From: Scatophagus argus | Taxonomy: Eukaryota; Chordata; Actinopteri; Scatophagidae | DNA length: 64,000 nucleotides | Reading direction: 5' to 3' | Assembly (NCBI RefSeq): GCF_020382885.2 | Contig: NC_058510.1 | Location: 299,501 to 363,500 of the forward strand | Shown here: positions 1-13,510 of the stretch, one piece after another | Layout of the letters: every line of letters begins with the position of its first letter | Numbering within the stretch: the stretch's first letter is position 1 | Translations under genes and position numbers: made by a program | Notes under the pieces: generated by a model | Told to the model about the DNA's origin: nothing | The model's database searches: none | The model's input: the letters and a program-made list of their open reading frames with translations, nothing else

Positions 1-402
1 CTAAAACACACCTCTTAGAACTACACTTCAGGCTAATCTCAGAGGCTCATTGCACCGCTAAGTGTGCTTTCAAGCTAACTTAATGTCCAGGTGAAGGAAG
101 CGGAACTGAAAGCGAACTGTCTCTCCTCTCTCCTCAGACTAGCCAAACTGTCTTCAGGCCAGAGGTCGTAACGTTAGGCCGAGTCTTTCATTTAGGGTAC
201 GGTTAGCCAGATTAGCCCAGGCACTCACTGCTAGCTCTTACAAGTTCAAGTAGAGCTACAGTGCTAGGAGCTAGTTCCTGTTTTATTCATGCTAGCTGTG
301 TATTAGCAGTAGACTAGCTCAAGTCCAGGCTAAAGCTAAACTTGTTGCTTATACCCTGTCTCCTCTCTCTTCTTCTTCTCTTCTATCTTTCTCTGTGTAA
401 AG

Positions 403-414
403 TGCCCATTAATG
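403..414 (+). CDS. ptprm: Probable 12-nt microexon of ptprm (Val-Pro-Ile-Asn)
   Basis: A pyrimidine-rich run at about 359-394 leads to an AG at 401-402, then 12 bases, then a strong GTAAGT donor at 415-420. With a G from the previous exon the bases read V-P-I-N and leave a G that completes the Asp codon starting the 1825 exon. From memory, mammalian PTPRM has a VPIND sequence at this same juxtamembrane position, next to the segment matching DDSHTM here. Length is a multiple of three, so skipping would keep frame. Support is splice-site quality and phase only. Confidence 0.5.
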
Positions 415-3066
415 GTAAGTGGTTAAATTTGGGGCTCGAGGGACGGGCTCATTTTGGGGGGCGGGGGTGGGGGGGTGTATATCACCACTGCGCATGGGGC
501 AACACCCACCACACACTGTGATGTCATTGCTTCGCGTGGCCATGCGTCCTTCTTACCCCTATGCAACATTGTGGCATTACAGTCCCCAACTCCTCTCTTC
601 ATTTCACTCCAAACCAATCAAGTTTCAGCTCTGCTCATCTCTCTTTCTCTGATTGGTTGTCATTTATGTTGTCACGGTTGCCTCATTGTACCCCTCCATC
701 CAATCACAAGCCACCACCTACATCAGATTGCCCATCTGCTCACCCTCGCCATGATTGGTTTGACTGTTTGAGGTAGAGAATTTCTGATTGGTCAGTCAGC
801 CCCCAGGCTAGCCAATAAGAACAGAGTCAGAGAGCGTAGTGGAAGGAATGGCCGCCGAGTATTTGTTGAAATGTTCACATCAGAGTCCTGGATGTTTATT
901 TGAGGGTAAAACCAGTTTGTTTTGTTCCAGGACTCTGAATCTTCTGTTCTTTTTCACACTGCAGCACCAAGAACCTGGACCACATCTGGACCAGTACTCA
1001 TACATGTTGTACTGGATTTGGACCAGCAGTTCATATCTTAAAATAAATTGGAATTGAACCTCCATCGTGTTTGATTATCGATTGGCGACTGACAGTCAAA
1101 CCAGCAGTGTGAAAATAAACCAGCACCAATCATGATCCTCTCTGCAGTCATGTGATGTGTGTGCCATTCACCTGTGTTGTCATGGTAACGGTGTGGTAGC
1201 TGTGGATGTGGATCAGGACTTGTCATTAATTAGGTCTAAAACTGAACATACTCTGTGATTTTATCTTCTCTTTTAACTTCCTGTGTGGACAGTGTCACAT
1301 TGTGCTGTTCACCTGCACTGTTCCACACAGTCTGGTGCACACCTGCTCAGCTAACCTGTGATGAAATCAGATTGCTGGAATCCATCAGGTCGGCCGGATC
1401 ATGGTTCTTTCTGAACGTTTGTCTGGTGTTTGAACTGCAAACCGAATCTGAACGCTAGTCTGATGGGAGTTCAGTCTGAAAACAAGGACTGAATTAACCT
1501 TAAACTCAAGACTGTAATCTGGTTTAGTGGCCAAAATCCCGCCTGAGATAAAACTGAGCTCTAAAAACCGACATATCCACAAATCCCTGTGCTGATGTCA
1601 TGATAGATCAAGTTAATTCAAGCAAATCTGATTCCCTCACAACAGACCTGAGATCTGTGGCTCTGGGTCATTTTCTATCAGTGTGAACAGGTGTGGGTTC
1701 TGACACGGCTCAGTTTTATCCGGTCCATTCACATCTGGGTGTCTACTGACTGTGTTGAATCTGACCTGTTTGTTTTCTTGTTCTGCTCCTCCTCCTCCTC
1801 CTCCTCCTCCTCCTCCCCCCTCAGATGACAGTCACACGATGACCAGTGAAACCAGCAGCCTGGTCCAGTCCCACTACAAGCAGCGGGAGTCTGAGCGGGA
1901 AGCGCTGCCCTATCAGACGGGTCAGCTGCACCCGGCCATCCGAGTGGCCGACCTGCTGCAGCACATCACCCAGATGAAGTGTGCCGAAGGTTACGGCTTC
2001 AAGGAGGAGTACGAGGTGAGGACACACACACCATAACCGGTCATACTTTCACTCTTATGTCAGACAGACTTCATGCTCAGCTCTGCATACACCTGTGGGG
2101 GCGGAGCTAACTGAGTGAAATGTGACCTTTATTCTGCCTACTGCATCAGCCAATCACAGCTCACAATGAAAGCTTCACCTGCTGAAAAACCTTATTGGCA
2201 CAAATGGGAAGATTGAAGCAGTTCAGAGACCAATTGAAGTTTAGCAGAAGCTGATTCACTCCACTGTGAAAACACTTTCACCCAGAAACATCCATCCATT
2301 TTCTATAGCGCTTATCCGTCAGGGTCGCGGGGGAGCTGGAGCCTATCCCAGCTGACTACGGGCGAGAGGCGGGGTTCACCCTGGACTGGTCGCCAGTCAA
2401 TCGCAGGGCCAACCCAGAAACAAACTCTTTTACATTATTCTAATATAATATAATAATATATTATATTATTCTAACATTTAGTGCACCCAACAGTGACTGC
2501 TGTGATCTCTAGTGAGTTTGCAGGATGTTCTTCCTATTTTTATTTCTACATTGTTGTAAATTTAACTCAAACAACAACTTTGCTAAAGTGCTTGTTGTGC
2601 TGATCCATTTCATTATCAGTTTATCTGTTTTGCACTTTTTCAATCAATGGACTGATCTTTGATTCTAAAAACTCCAGAAAATCTAAAAATCATCACCACC
2701 CCAAAACATTTCCTCAGTCCTTCACCTGTTTTGACAGATCATTCAGTCTGAAGGTGACGAGTCCCACTGACAGCCCAAAAGGATCAATGAATCAGTTCAG
2801 ATACTCGATTGATTGGAATGTTACTGATTATCTGCAAATCGACAAATCGTTTCAGCAGCAGGGTTGAATGAAGAAGAGAAAGACACTGAACACACCAGCA
2901 GCTGTTTGTGTGTGTGTGTGTGTGTGTGCGTGCGTATGTGTGAACTCCACATGTTTACCAATTTCCATCAGTAGAGAAACTTACTAATGGAAGTTACTTA
3001 CCTGCACACACACACACATACATTATAGATCCTCCCTCCAGCTAATGGGCCAAAACAGGGAATAGC

Positions 3067-3101
<35 letters not shown>

Positions 3102-6100
3102 CAGGTCTGGTTGCCTGCTAGCGGGGTGCCCTCAGGGCTAATCCATTATACATACTGAGCACAAACACACACACACACACACAAACGTATTTTCACCCTC
3201 CATTTGCAAAAAGTTAGCAGTGAGGAGTTCTTCCAGTGTTTCTGTCGCACTCTCCGCCTGTCTGTCTGTCACATGACGGTTCCCAAAGCAGTAAACCAGT
3301 ATGTCTCTTGGTTTCTGCTAGAGATGCACCAACCATCCGGCCAGGGACCAGAATTGGCCGATTTTCAGTGTTCTCGGCCCGGACCGGAGACCGGCCGTTT
3401 TACGCATACGGCACGCGTCGCACACACCGCGGCGTCACATGTTACCGCGGCGTCACCGCGGCACGCTAACATTAGTGAGCAGTGAAAAGACCAAAGCAAT
3501 TACAAGGAAAATTCACGACCCCGTTTGATCAGCTGTTCGTCATAGTTGAGCGTGGAGGCTTCAGAAATGTGATAAATGACCTCAGGCCTGATGAGTTTAT
3601 GAGCATCATGTGAAATTTTAACAGTAACTGACATTAGTTTTGTTGTGCAAATCTGTTGGACCTGCTTTTGTTTGGTAAAGTAAAATAATAATAAAATTAA
3701 AAAAAAGACTAGGCTTTTTGGTGATGTAGTCTGCCTCCAAATACACAAAAAATGGTTTGGTGGTCTGATTACTCTTTCATTGTTATTTGTAGCTCCTTCC
3801 TGTTGCAGAGCACTTTATTTTTGGAGGAAATTGCAAAGTTTAATGATGTCTTTTATTATGAAAGTAAAATTGTGCATTGAAGAAAAGTTGATTTTTGTTT
3901 GTATATGCTGTCAATTGTAGTTCTTAGAAAGAAAATCAGAATTGGTAAAAACTGGAATCGACAGGTCACTCATCAGGTCTGCAGGTTGTTGATTTTTTCA
4001 TGATTATTTCCTCATCAGTTAGTTATCAACATTAACAATAAAAGTAAAAAATTCTAAAAAATAACCAAACAATTTAAAAGCATCCCAAAAATTTTAATGC
4101 AGTTGCATTCCAATAATGTTATCAATTTAAAGGTAAAATAAATATAAAATATTTATAAAGTAGTTTTCTGAAGCAAAAGATAAATGGAAAACTGCATTTT
4201 AAAATGTTTATTTTATCTAAAGAAAAAAACCAACAAAATGCTGTGATTGATCACTGATCAACATGTGATGACGTCAGAGTTTCATGAACCGGTGGACATC
4301 ACCTTCCACCCTGATCATGTCATTAATGATTAAATCTTGTACAGAGCCTTCATCGGTGTCTATGGAAGAGGATTAGGGCCACATGAAGAGACAGCTTAGT
4401 GGACAGACTTTCAGTCTAAAGGCAGGATTTTCAACATAAACATGAGAATCAACTCTTTCCTGTGGTTTTAATCCTTCTCTGTAGATTACAAAGTCGATTA
4501 CTGTCCAGTCATTGATCTGATAATTGATGATTATTGATGTTAAGTGCTGCAGCAGTGAGTCGAGTAGACGTAAAGCTGACGATTGTTATCTCCCTCCATG
4601 CTTCTCCTTTACTAATTAATCTGATTGGACAGCTTAATGAGGTAAGGCACCTTCTTGGTTTTCAGATTCTTAACATCCTGTGTTCTTGTCAACTAGAGCA
4701 GATGCTAGATGTTAGCTAACGTAATACATTCACACACACACACACACACACACATTATCACTGTAGCTGAATGTCTCTAACTGAGGTCTGTTTAACTTCG
4801 ACTAGCTTAGCCGCAGTTTGTATTAGCGTTGCATTCGCGTTTAAGACGTCACTTTCTGTTTCTCTGGAGGATAAATGCACAGTGAAGAAGGACGTTCAAA
4901 CTTCCTGCTGTTCCAGATCAGCAAGAAGTCTCATTTAACCCTCTCCCTCCTGGCAGGTGTTTGTTTTTGACAGAAATGGTTAGCGCTGAGACTCGAATGT
5001 AGCATTAATGCTAACACGTGACAACAAACTGCGGCTGAGATTCACCTTGTTTATGTGCACTTCCGTCAGTGAACACCATCTTCCATCACTGTGTCGCCAA
5101 CAGCCAGACCAGCATGTTTGATTGATACAAAACTTCATGAGGTGCTGTTTGATTCATCTCTGAGGATCAGTAATGTCTGAGCGAAGGAGGAAAAGGATCT
5201 CATGCTCACCTGGACGGGCCGACGGTGTTTCTAAACAACACATCACCTCATTGCTGTCATTAATGTAGCAGCTGCTCTGTCGCTTCAGGTTTGGTTGTGT
5301 TAAACAGCCAAACATTAACACCAACTGACCATTCCGGACTTTGGCGGTCCTGGAGGATCTTGGGCGGCAGCTCTTCGTGAATCCTTTATAGACTTTCAAA
5401 CAAGTGATTTACTAACTTAGGCTGATCCTTAAAAACTTAACAAAGACTTCACTGATGTGTAAATCTGTTGCAAGGAAACACCTGTCAAACTGTCCAATCA
5501 CAAGCATTTAGCTATGTGAACAGGAAGTCACTATAGCATCGCAAGCTAGCATGACTTCCAAAAAACTACAATTTTTGAGTCCAAAAGCTAAATCTTTGTT
5601 TATGTGGCTCTGTGTTTTATTTCTGTCTGCATCCACAGAGGATGAGTCAGTATTCACACAGTTTGTAACAGGAGGGATGATAATACCAAGCTAACTGATG
5701 TTGTTTACTCATTTAAGGTCATGTTGTCAATGTTGGGCCGTTTGGGGTGTGCTGTGTTAGATTAGTGAAATTAAATTTCAAAATTGAAAGCTACAGTTGC
5801 AGTTAGTGACTGTATGTTTAGTAACAGCTGATCTCTGCTAACGATCAGTCTGTTAGCTGAAGCCTGTTTTCATTTAGCAATGATAAAGCTAAAGTTAGTC
5901 AGCACTGAGGTTAGCATGAGGCTAAGTCTGAACTGAAGGACAGCCGCTGACACCGAGTCCTGGGTAACCACCGATGATGATGAAGATGAAGGTGTAGCTT
6001 CAGTGCTCCTTCACAACTGAGAAAGTTTAGCTCGCGTTACTTTGTCAGACAACTGAACTCAGATCAAGACTGATTTCAGAATTGTAAAATCATTCAGAGG

Positions 6101-6304
6101 TAGCGCAGATTAGTTAGCATGTTAGCAGGAGTCACTTTGTCTTGATCACCAGCTGTCTGTCAGTTCATGTCTGTGTTGCCACGCTGTTGAATGTCTGTCT
6201 GTGGTGTGAGACACAATGAGACAGCAACACACACACACACACACACACATATATACACACTCACTGTGAGAGTGAGACAGAGTGTAGACAAGCAGCCAGT
6301 TACT

Positions 6305-6341
<37 letters not shown>

Positions 6342-7422
6342 AGAACATATTTTTGGGAGAAGATGGAGTCGCAGTGAGTCGTAACTAATCATCCAATCAC
6401 AGCATGTTTCTCACACTGACAACTTTAACTGAACACAATCATGCTGAGATCTGAAAGGAGCCTTTTGTCACTTGTGTCACACAGTGTAGTACAGTGATGC
6501 AGTAGTACAGTATTCTGGTTTACAGTGGTACAGTAGTACAGTATTCTGGTTTACAGTGATGCAGTAGTACAGTATTCTGGTTTACAGTGATGCAGTAGTA
6601 CAGTATTCTGGTTTACAGTGGTGCAGTAGTACAGTATTCTGGTTTACAGTGGTGCAGTAGTACAGTATTCTGGTTTACAGTGATGCAGTAGTACAGTATT
6701 CTGGTTTACAGTGATGCAGTAGTACAGTATTCTGGTTTACAGTGGTACAGTAGTACAGTATTCTGGTTTACAGTGATGCAGTAGTACAGTATTCTGGTTT
6801 ACAGTAGTACAGTATTCTGGTTTACAGTGGTGCAGTAGTACAGTATTCTGGTTTACAGTGATGCAGTAGTACAGTATTCTGGTTTACAGTGGTGCAGTAG
6901 TACAGTATTCTGGTTTACAGTGATGCAGTAGTACAGTATTCTGGTTTACAGTGATGCAGTAGTACAGTATTCTGGTTTACAGTGATGCAGTAGTACAGTA
7001 TTCTGGTTTACAGTGGTGCAGTAGTACAGTATTCTGGTTTACAGTGGTACAGTAGTACAGTATGATCTTTGGTATAATATATCAGTTTCATTGGAAGGAC
7101 ATGTGATCTCAAACCTCTGCAGGTCATAGACTTTGTGACCTTTGACCTCTGAGCTAGCATTAGTATCAGTGTCCAAAAACAAGATGAATTCCTAACACAA
7201 ACACACGCACACACACACACACACACATAGGAGTCGCTGCTAGCAGTCATTAGTTTAGCTTCTGTTCTTTTCTTTTTTTTCCTCCCTTTGTTTCTCACTG
7301 TTGGTCATGTAGAGGTGAGTGTGTGTGTGAGTGTGTCTGTGTGTGAGTGTGTCTGTCAGTGTGTGTGTGAGTGTGTGTGTGTCTGTGTGTGAGTGTGTCT
7401 GTCAGTGTGTGTGTGAGTGTGT

Positions 7423-7469
<47 letters not shown>

Positions 7470-9269
7470 TGTGTGTGTGTGTGTGTGACATCACTCACCT
7501 CTCAGTTTGATGGATGTCTGGAGCTGTTAGACTGCTGTCACACATGTCTGTCTGCAGGCATTTTAATGAGCGACCCAGGAAACCTGCTGTGGATCAAAGA
7601 GTGTGAGTTGCTTCGACAGACAGACAGACAGACAGACAGAGAAGTAACTTAAAACGACCACACGTTTATGAAGAGACTAGAAGCCATCTCATGTGAACTT
7701 TGAACTGCAGGCAGACGTGTTTTCCATCCGCCTGTTAAACATGAGAAATCAAAATGTGCAGCACAACTGCAGCTGAAATGGACCCACTGGCTTCTGGCCG
7801 TGTGGTGGATTAATACGAGACAATCCTCTCATGGTTTTAATGTTTTCAATCGAAGTGGTTCAGTGTTTATGTTTCCTTTCTTTCCTTTCAGCTTAGCGCA
7901 GTACTCTTACTCTGTTTGAACACAGTAAAAAAAAAAGAAGAGGTTTGTGTTTAGGCGCCTCCGGCTTCTCTCTGAGCCTCTTCCTCATAATTGGACTTAA
8001 TCATCTGCTTGGACCATAAAACTACCGCCTGTGTGTGTGTTCAGGCAGAGAACAGGAAATCAAACACATCCTCTGCATTATTCATGAAGTTGTTCACTGA
8101 GTTTCATCACTCTGGATCTGTTTTCCTTTTAAACAACCTCTCTGTCTTTTGTCTTTTTAGAGTTTTTTCGAGGGACAGTCTGCTCCGTGGGATTCAGCCA
8201 AAAAGGACGAGAACCGCATGAAGAATCGCTATGGAAACATCATCGCCTGTACGTACCCACATGTCACTCACAATCTGAACGCAAACTATCACCAGTCCGC
8301 TTAGTGTGTTTCTCCACAGACCGTGTATTTCTGTATTTGCTTTCCCTGAAGTGTCACATGACATGCTATTGGGTGGGACTTTTCTTCAGTTCGGTCCACC
8401 TGAAACAACTACTGTCAACGCATCCCCTACAGTGTACAGAAGAAGAAGAAGAAGAAAGAAAAAGTACTTTATTTGTCCCCTTTGAGAAGTTCCGTTTTCC
8501 ATTTGTTGGTGCAGAATGGGGACTTGTTGCTTTTTAGTGGGGACGTTTTGGTGCAGACTGGGACTTGCTGATGCTGACTTGGGACATTTCGGTGCTGACT
8601 GGGATTTGGTGCAGACTGGGACTTGCTGGTTTTTCCTGGGACTTGCTGGTGATGGATGAGTGTCATGTTCATGAGTTATGGGAACCGTCGCTTTAGGTTT
8701 AACATGATTTCAGTCTGTATGCAGCAGATGGGTGCTGGTCCTGGGGCAGTCGTGGATCAGCGGTTAGGGTGTCGGACTCGTAACCGGTGGATCGCTGGTT
8801 CGATTCCCCGTCCCGGTGTCCATGGCTGAGGTACCCTTGAGCAAGGTACCTAACCCCCACTGCTCCCCGGGCGCTGCACACGGTCGCCCACTGCCCCGGG
8901 TTTGCTGTGTGTGTGTGCACGTCACTTGGGTGGGTTAAATGCAGAGCACAAATTTCGTTGGAGTGAGTTCCCTCCAATGACAAAATATGTCACTTTTTAA
9001 CTTTAATGGACCAATCACACGACTTCACCGCACATTCAGCTTCATCACGATGACGTTCTCCGAGCTCTCTGAACATGTCGGACAGGAAACGGGCACCTTA
9101 TGGGGTCTGTTTGTTATTGTTGTTTACCACTGGCCTGATCTCACATCAGATTTTATCATCACACAGCCTTAGGCCTCCGAAACACATCACATAACTGCTG
9201 AAGCTAACGTGCTAACTTTCCAGAAACTCAGTGTTGACAGCTGCTCAGTTTCAGCTGCTGGCTAACACC

Positions 9270-9308
<39 letters not shown>

Positions 9309-10112
9309 ACACACACACTCTCTGTCATAGGGTGAGGCTATTATGCTAATGAGGTGTGATAGAGGCTGCTGTGAGCTATGGTGGCCTGCAGGGACAAACT
9401 CCATAATTATACCAGTCAGTAACACACACACACACACCCAACACTCACACGCACACACACCTGTCTCTTTGACCAGTGTGTGTGTTCAGATAACGGTAAG
9501 CGACAGCCAATCGGCTGCAGGCGTGACAGTGGACTCGTCAATGAATGAGTTTTTTTGTATTTTTAGATTTGACTTCAAACAGAAATAAGTCGATTTGAGA
9601 ACCGAGTCGTCAGAGTGTCTCACAGCTTCAGTCCACCATCTTTGTTTCAGCAGAGAACCCGAGGAGGTTCTGCCAAAGAGCAGAACACAATTAAAACAAG
9701 CTTCATGTTTATTCATTTATGTATTTGTACCGTGCACTTTTTATTGTTGTTTTTCTTATGTGACTGCTACAGTTATAATATTTCATGTTAATTGTTCTTT
9801 TATCTGTAAAGCCGTCATTGGGTTATTGTCATCATTTGACTGATAAAAGCACGAATGTTGAACCTTGAAATTCATGTTTGCAGATGAAATTCAGGACGAA
9901 CTCGAGCCATAAGTTTTGTTTTTATTTTATTTTATTTGTTACATTTAATGTGGTTATTGGGATTTAAATTTCAAAGGAACACACACACAGTGCAGTTTGT
10001 TCATGTAATGTAGTTGAATGAACATAATGAAGTGGTTATTAATTTATTATTAGATTGTTTATTCAACAGAAACTGATTGCAGGTGATTATGTTCGGAAGG
10101 CCAATTAACACT

Positions 10113-10150
<38 letters not shown>

Positions 10151-10254
10151 TTGCATGCATGTATGTAAGACGACCACTCGCGTGTGCGGCTGCAGCCTCA
10201 GGATGGAGAGAGTGGCTCCGACTACATCAACGCCAACTACGTCGATGTGAGTAT

Positions 10255-10286
<32 letters not shown>

Positions 10287-10847
10287 GTGTTCCTTTAAAG
10301 GTCAGTGTCCAGGCTGATTCTGTTTCCATGGTGACATTCGTCATCAGTCCATGTTGCACATGTGTTGACTCTGTAAACAGAACAACCGTGAAAGTCAATG
10401 TGGAAGTCCCCGACTGTCCCACTGAAGATGGAGACCAGACTGTCCCAATGAGGACAGACTGTCTCTGTTTGATGTATCCTAAATGTTCTCTTTGCTCCTT
10501 GTCTTCTCTCAGGGATACCACAGACCCAATCACTACATCGCTACCCAAGGTAAGAACACAAAACACTTTGAAAAACACAAATCAATAGTTAGTGCCATGT
10601 TCCGTGTGGCTCGTGTCTCGTGGGGTCCACATCGGGTGACCAAGCTGAGCCCCTTCTGTTGTATTTCTCAGCCTTCGTTTTATTTTTATATCTTTCACTT
10701 TTCTTTCTTGGTCGGGAAAGCTGCAAGTGCAGTGTCTGTACGAAAAAGAATAATAAATAAAGGAATTCTGATTCTGATTTACCACCTGTAAACTCAGGTG
10801 GCGCCAAATCACACCTGAAATCTGGAGGATTAACTTTTACTTGAAAA

Positions 10848-10881
<34 letters not shown>

Positions 10882-10920
10882 AATCCATCCAACACGTCAG
10901 TGTGTGAGCATGAATATGGA

Positions 10921-10967
<47 letters not shown>

Positions 10968-11192
10968 CTTGTGCCGGCGCATTCTTGCTGTAAAACACTT
11001 GAGGACAGGAATGGATTAGCATGAACTAATTAGCTCGTCAAAACACAGACTGTCAACAGTGATTAAAAACATTTTCTGTGTGTGCGCGCGTGTGTGTGTG
11101 CGCACGCTTAATTTGAATTAATTAAAAGAGTCATTATAATTCATGTACAGCTCTGGTGTCGCCTGCTGATCTGCTGTCTAATGTGAAGTTTC

Positions 11193-11235
<43 letters not shown>

Positions 11236-11954
11236 AGGTCCCATGCAGGAGACTGTGTACGATTTCTGGCGGATGGTTTGGCAGGAAAACACTGCCGCCA
11301 TTGTCATGGTAACCAACCTGGTGGAGGTGGGGCGAGTGAGTCCACACACACACACACACACAGACTGATTGTTGTGGCCATCTGCTTGCTTTTTCCTCTC
11401 TGATGAAGTTAGGGACTCCATTTCCCAGACTGCATCTGTCACGTCTCTTCTTTGTTTATCCTCTGTAGTTGAAAAGTAAATTCCTCTGAATTCCATCCAT
11501 ATGCAGCTGACTGCATCAGCACGATGAGTTTCAGGTCACACAGAAAACTGGACACGCCGTTGGACCTTTAACGACGTGTTATTCTAAACAAACAGACAGC
11601 TTTGTCCCATAAAGACATTTGTCTGGATACTTTTGTCTATATAGTGTAGTCTTTATCTTTCCTATTGCGCCACCCACAGGACACAGCTCACACTGTTAGC
11701 TCCACAGCGGCTCACAGCCTGAGAACAGTTAGTCTATCAGGATGTTGTTTGTTCAGACTGCAGCATCCGTTTGCACGCAGCACCACCTGGAAAAGGTTTC
11801 AGTTGTCTCCATGAGGTTGGTGCAATGAAGACACACACCTGACTGTGAACTGAAATGAGTGCAGGTGAGCTCAGAGCTCAGCCAACCTCCCTCATGTGAC
11901 ACGGATAAAACACACCTTCTTTTCCTTCTGAAATTGAAGGATTTAACCTGAGAT

Positions 11955-11985
<31 letters not shown>

Positions 11986-12362
11986 GTGGGCACGCTCCCT
12001 GTCCCAGCTCTCATTACCCACAAGGCACCAGGGATCTGCTCCCCCTCTCCAGGAGAGGCGCAGAGGGGGATTCTGGGATAGATCGGACTGATTATCTCCC
12101 TGTGTCTTTCCCTGTCTCACACACACACACACACCTTAGTCTGATTTGTTCTCTTTAATGCCCCGCTCCTTCCCATTCCCCCCGTCCCCATTCACCTCGA
12201 TGGTTGCCGTGGTGACAGTGTGATTAGCTCACAGTAATTATCTGTTAATGAGGTGGGTGGAGTCTCTAATGAGATTTTAATATCAGCAGCTTTTGTTCTG
12301 TTTATATTTCTGTTTAATTAATGAGTCCATTTATTTCTGCAAGTTTAAACAGAATGAATAAA

Positions 12363-12409
<47 letters not shown>

Positions 12410-12650
12410 AGGTTAAGTGTTGTAAGTACTGGCCGGATGACACTGAGATTTATGGCGACATGAAGGTGACGCTGATTGAGACTCAGCTGCTGTCAGAGTA
12501 CGTGATCCGCACCTTCGCTGTGGAAAAGGTATAACACACACACACTGTGACACACACACACTGTAACACACACACACACACACACACACACTGTGACACA
12601 CACACTGACACACACTGTAACATACACACTGTAACATACACACACACTGT

Positions 12651-12685
<35 letters not shown>

Positions 12686-13479
12686 TGACACACACACTGA
12701 CACACACTGTAACATACACACTGTAACATACACACACACTGTGACACACACACACTGTGACACACACACACTGTAACACACACACACACACACACACACA
12801 CTGACACACACTGTAACATACACACACACTGTGACACACATTGTAACATACACACACACACACACACACACACTGTGACACACACACACCGTAACACACA
12901 CACACACACTGTAACATACACACACACACACACACCGTAACACACACACACACACTGTAACATACACACACACACACACACACTGTAACATACACACACA
13001 CACACACTCACACTGTGACACACACACACAGAGATATTTTGGCTTCACTTTTGTACAGTGGGAGGAAGTAGAAACGTGTCGGCCATCTTTAAGTATGTCA
13101 GAGTCGAAATGTCATTTGTATTGCTGTTATTTGGATTGGAGATTGGAGATGAACAAACCACCATAGCGAGTCAGTCCGCAAAGAGACAGCGTGGTTGTTT
13201 GGCTGCACCATGCTTAAGACAACATGGAGGAAGAATTTTTCTCTTTGTCTGTCAGAGGGGCGTGGCAGAGATCAGGGAGATCCGTCAGTTCCATTTCACC
13301 GGTTGGCCTGATCACGGCGTGCCGCTTCATGCCACCGGCTTGCTGGGTTTCATCCGCCGCGTCAAAGCAAAAACCCCGCCCACCGCCGGCCCCACTGTGG
13401 TTCACTGCAGGTACACTCATCTCGCTATGTGTTATTATGTTCAAATCAAATGTTCTTATGTTGTGAGCGCTGTTTTATT

Positions 13480-13510
<31 letters not shown>

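Larger units (their letters stand above)
2016..8160. other. Long ptprm intron with repeats
   Basis: This 6.1-kb intron separates the juxtamembrane exon from D1. It holds a dispersed teleost repeat (about 2285-2410), several CA/GT tracts (2907-2930, 3069-3100, 4731-4754, 6228-6250, 6306-6340, 7311-7488), a hAT-like fragment (about 3320-3480) and the 31-bp minisatellite. I see no coding exon that keeps the frame. Confidence 0.6.

Noticed and set aside
7558..7602. Possible 45-nt cassette exon in the long ptprm intron (good AG before, GTGAGT after)
   Set aside because: Length is a multiple of three and the sites look good, but in the required phase it reads Ala-Phe-stop. Without RNA evidence it is best treated as a decoy, at most a poison exon.
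8742..8815. Functional tRNA gene
   Set aside because: A and B boxes are present, but the sequence continues into a SINE body without a proper acceptor-stem end or terminator, and the tRNA part is diverged.
12413..13048. Minus-strand open frames of up to 211 codons rich in Cys-Val
   Set aside because: Translation of the CA satellite; repeat frames stay open by composition. No domain, no splice support.
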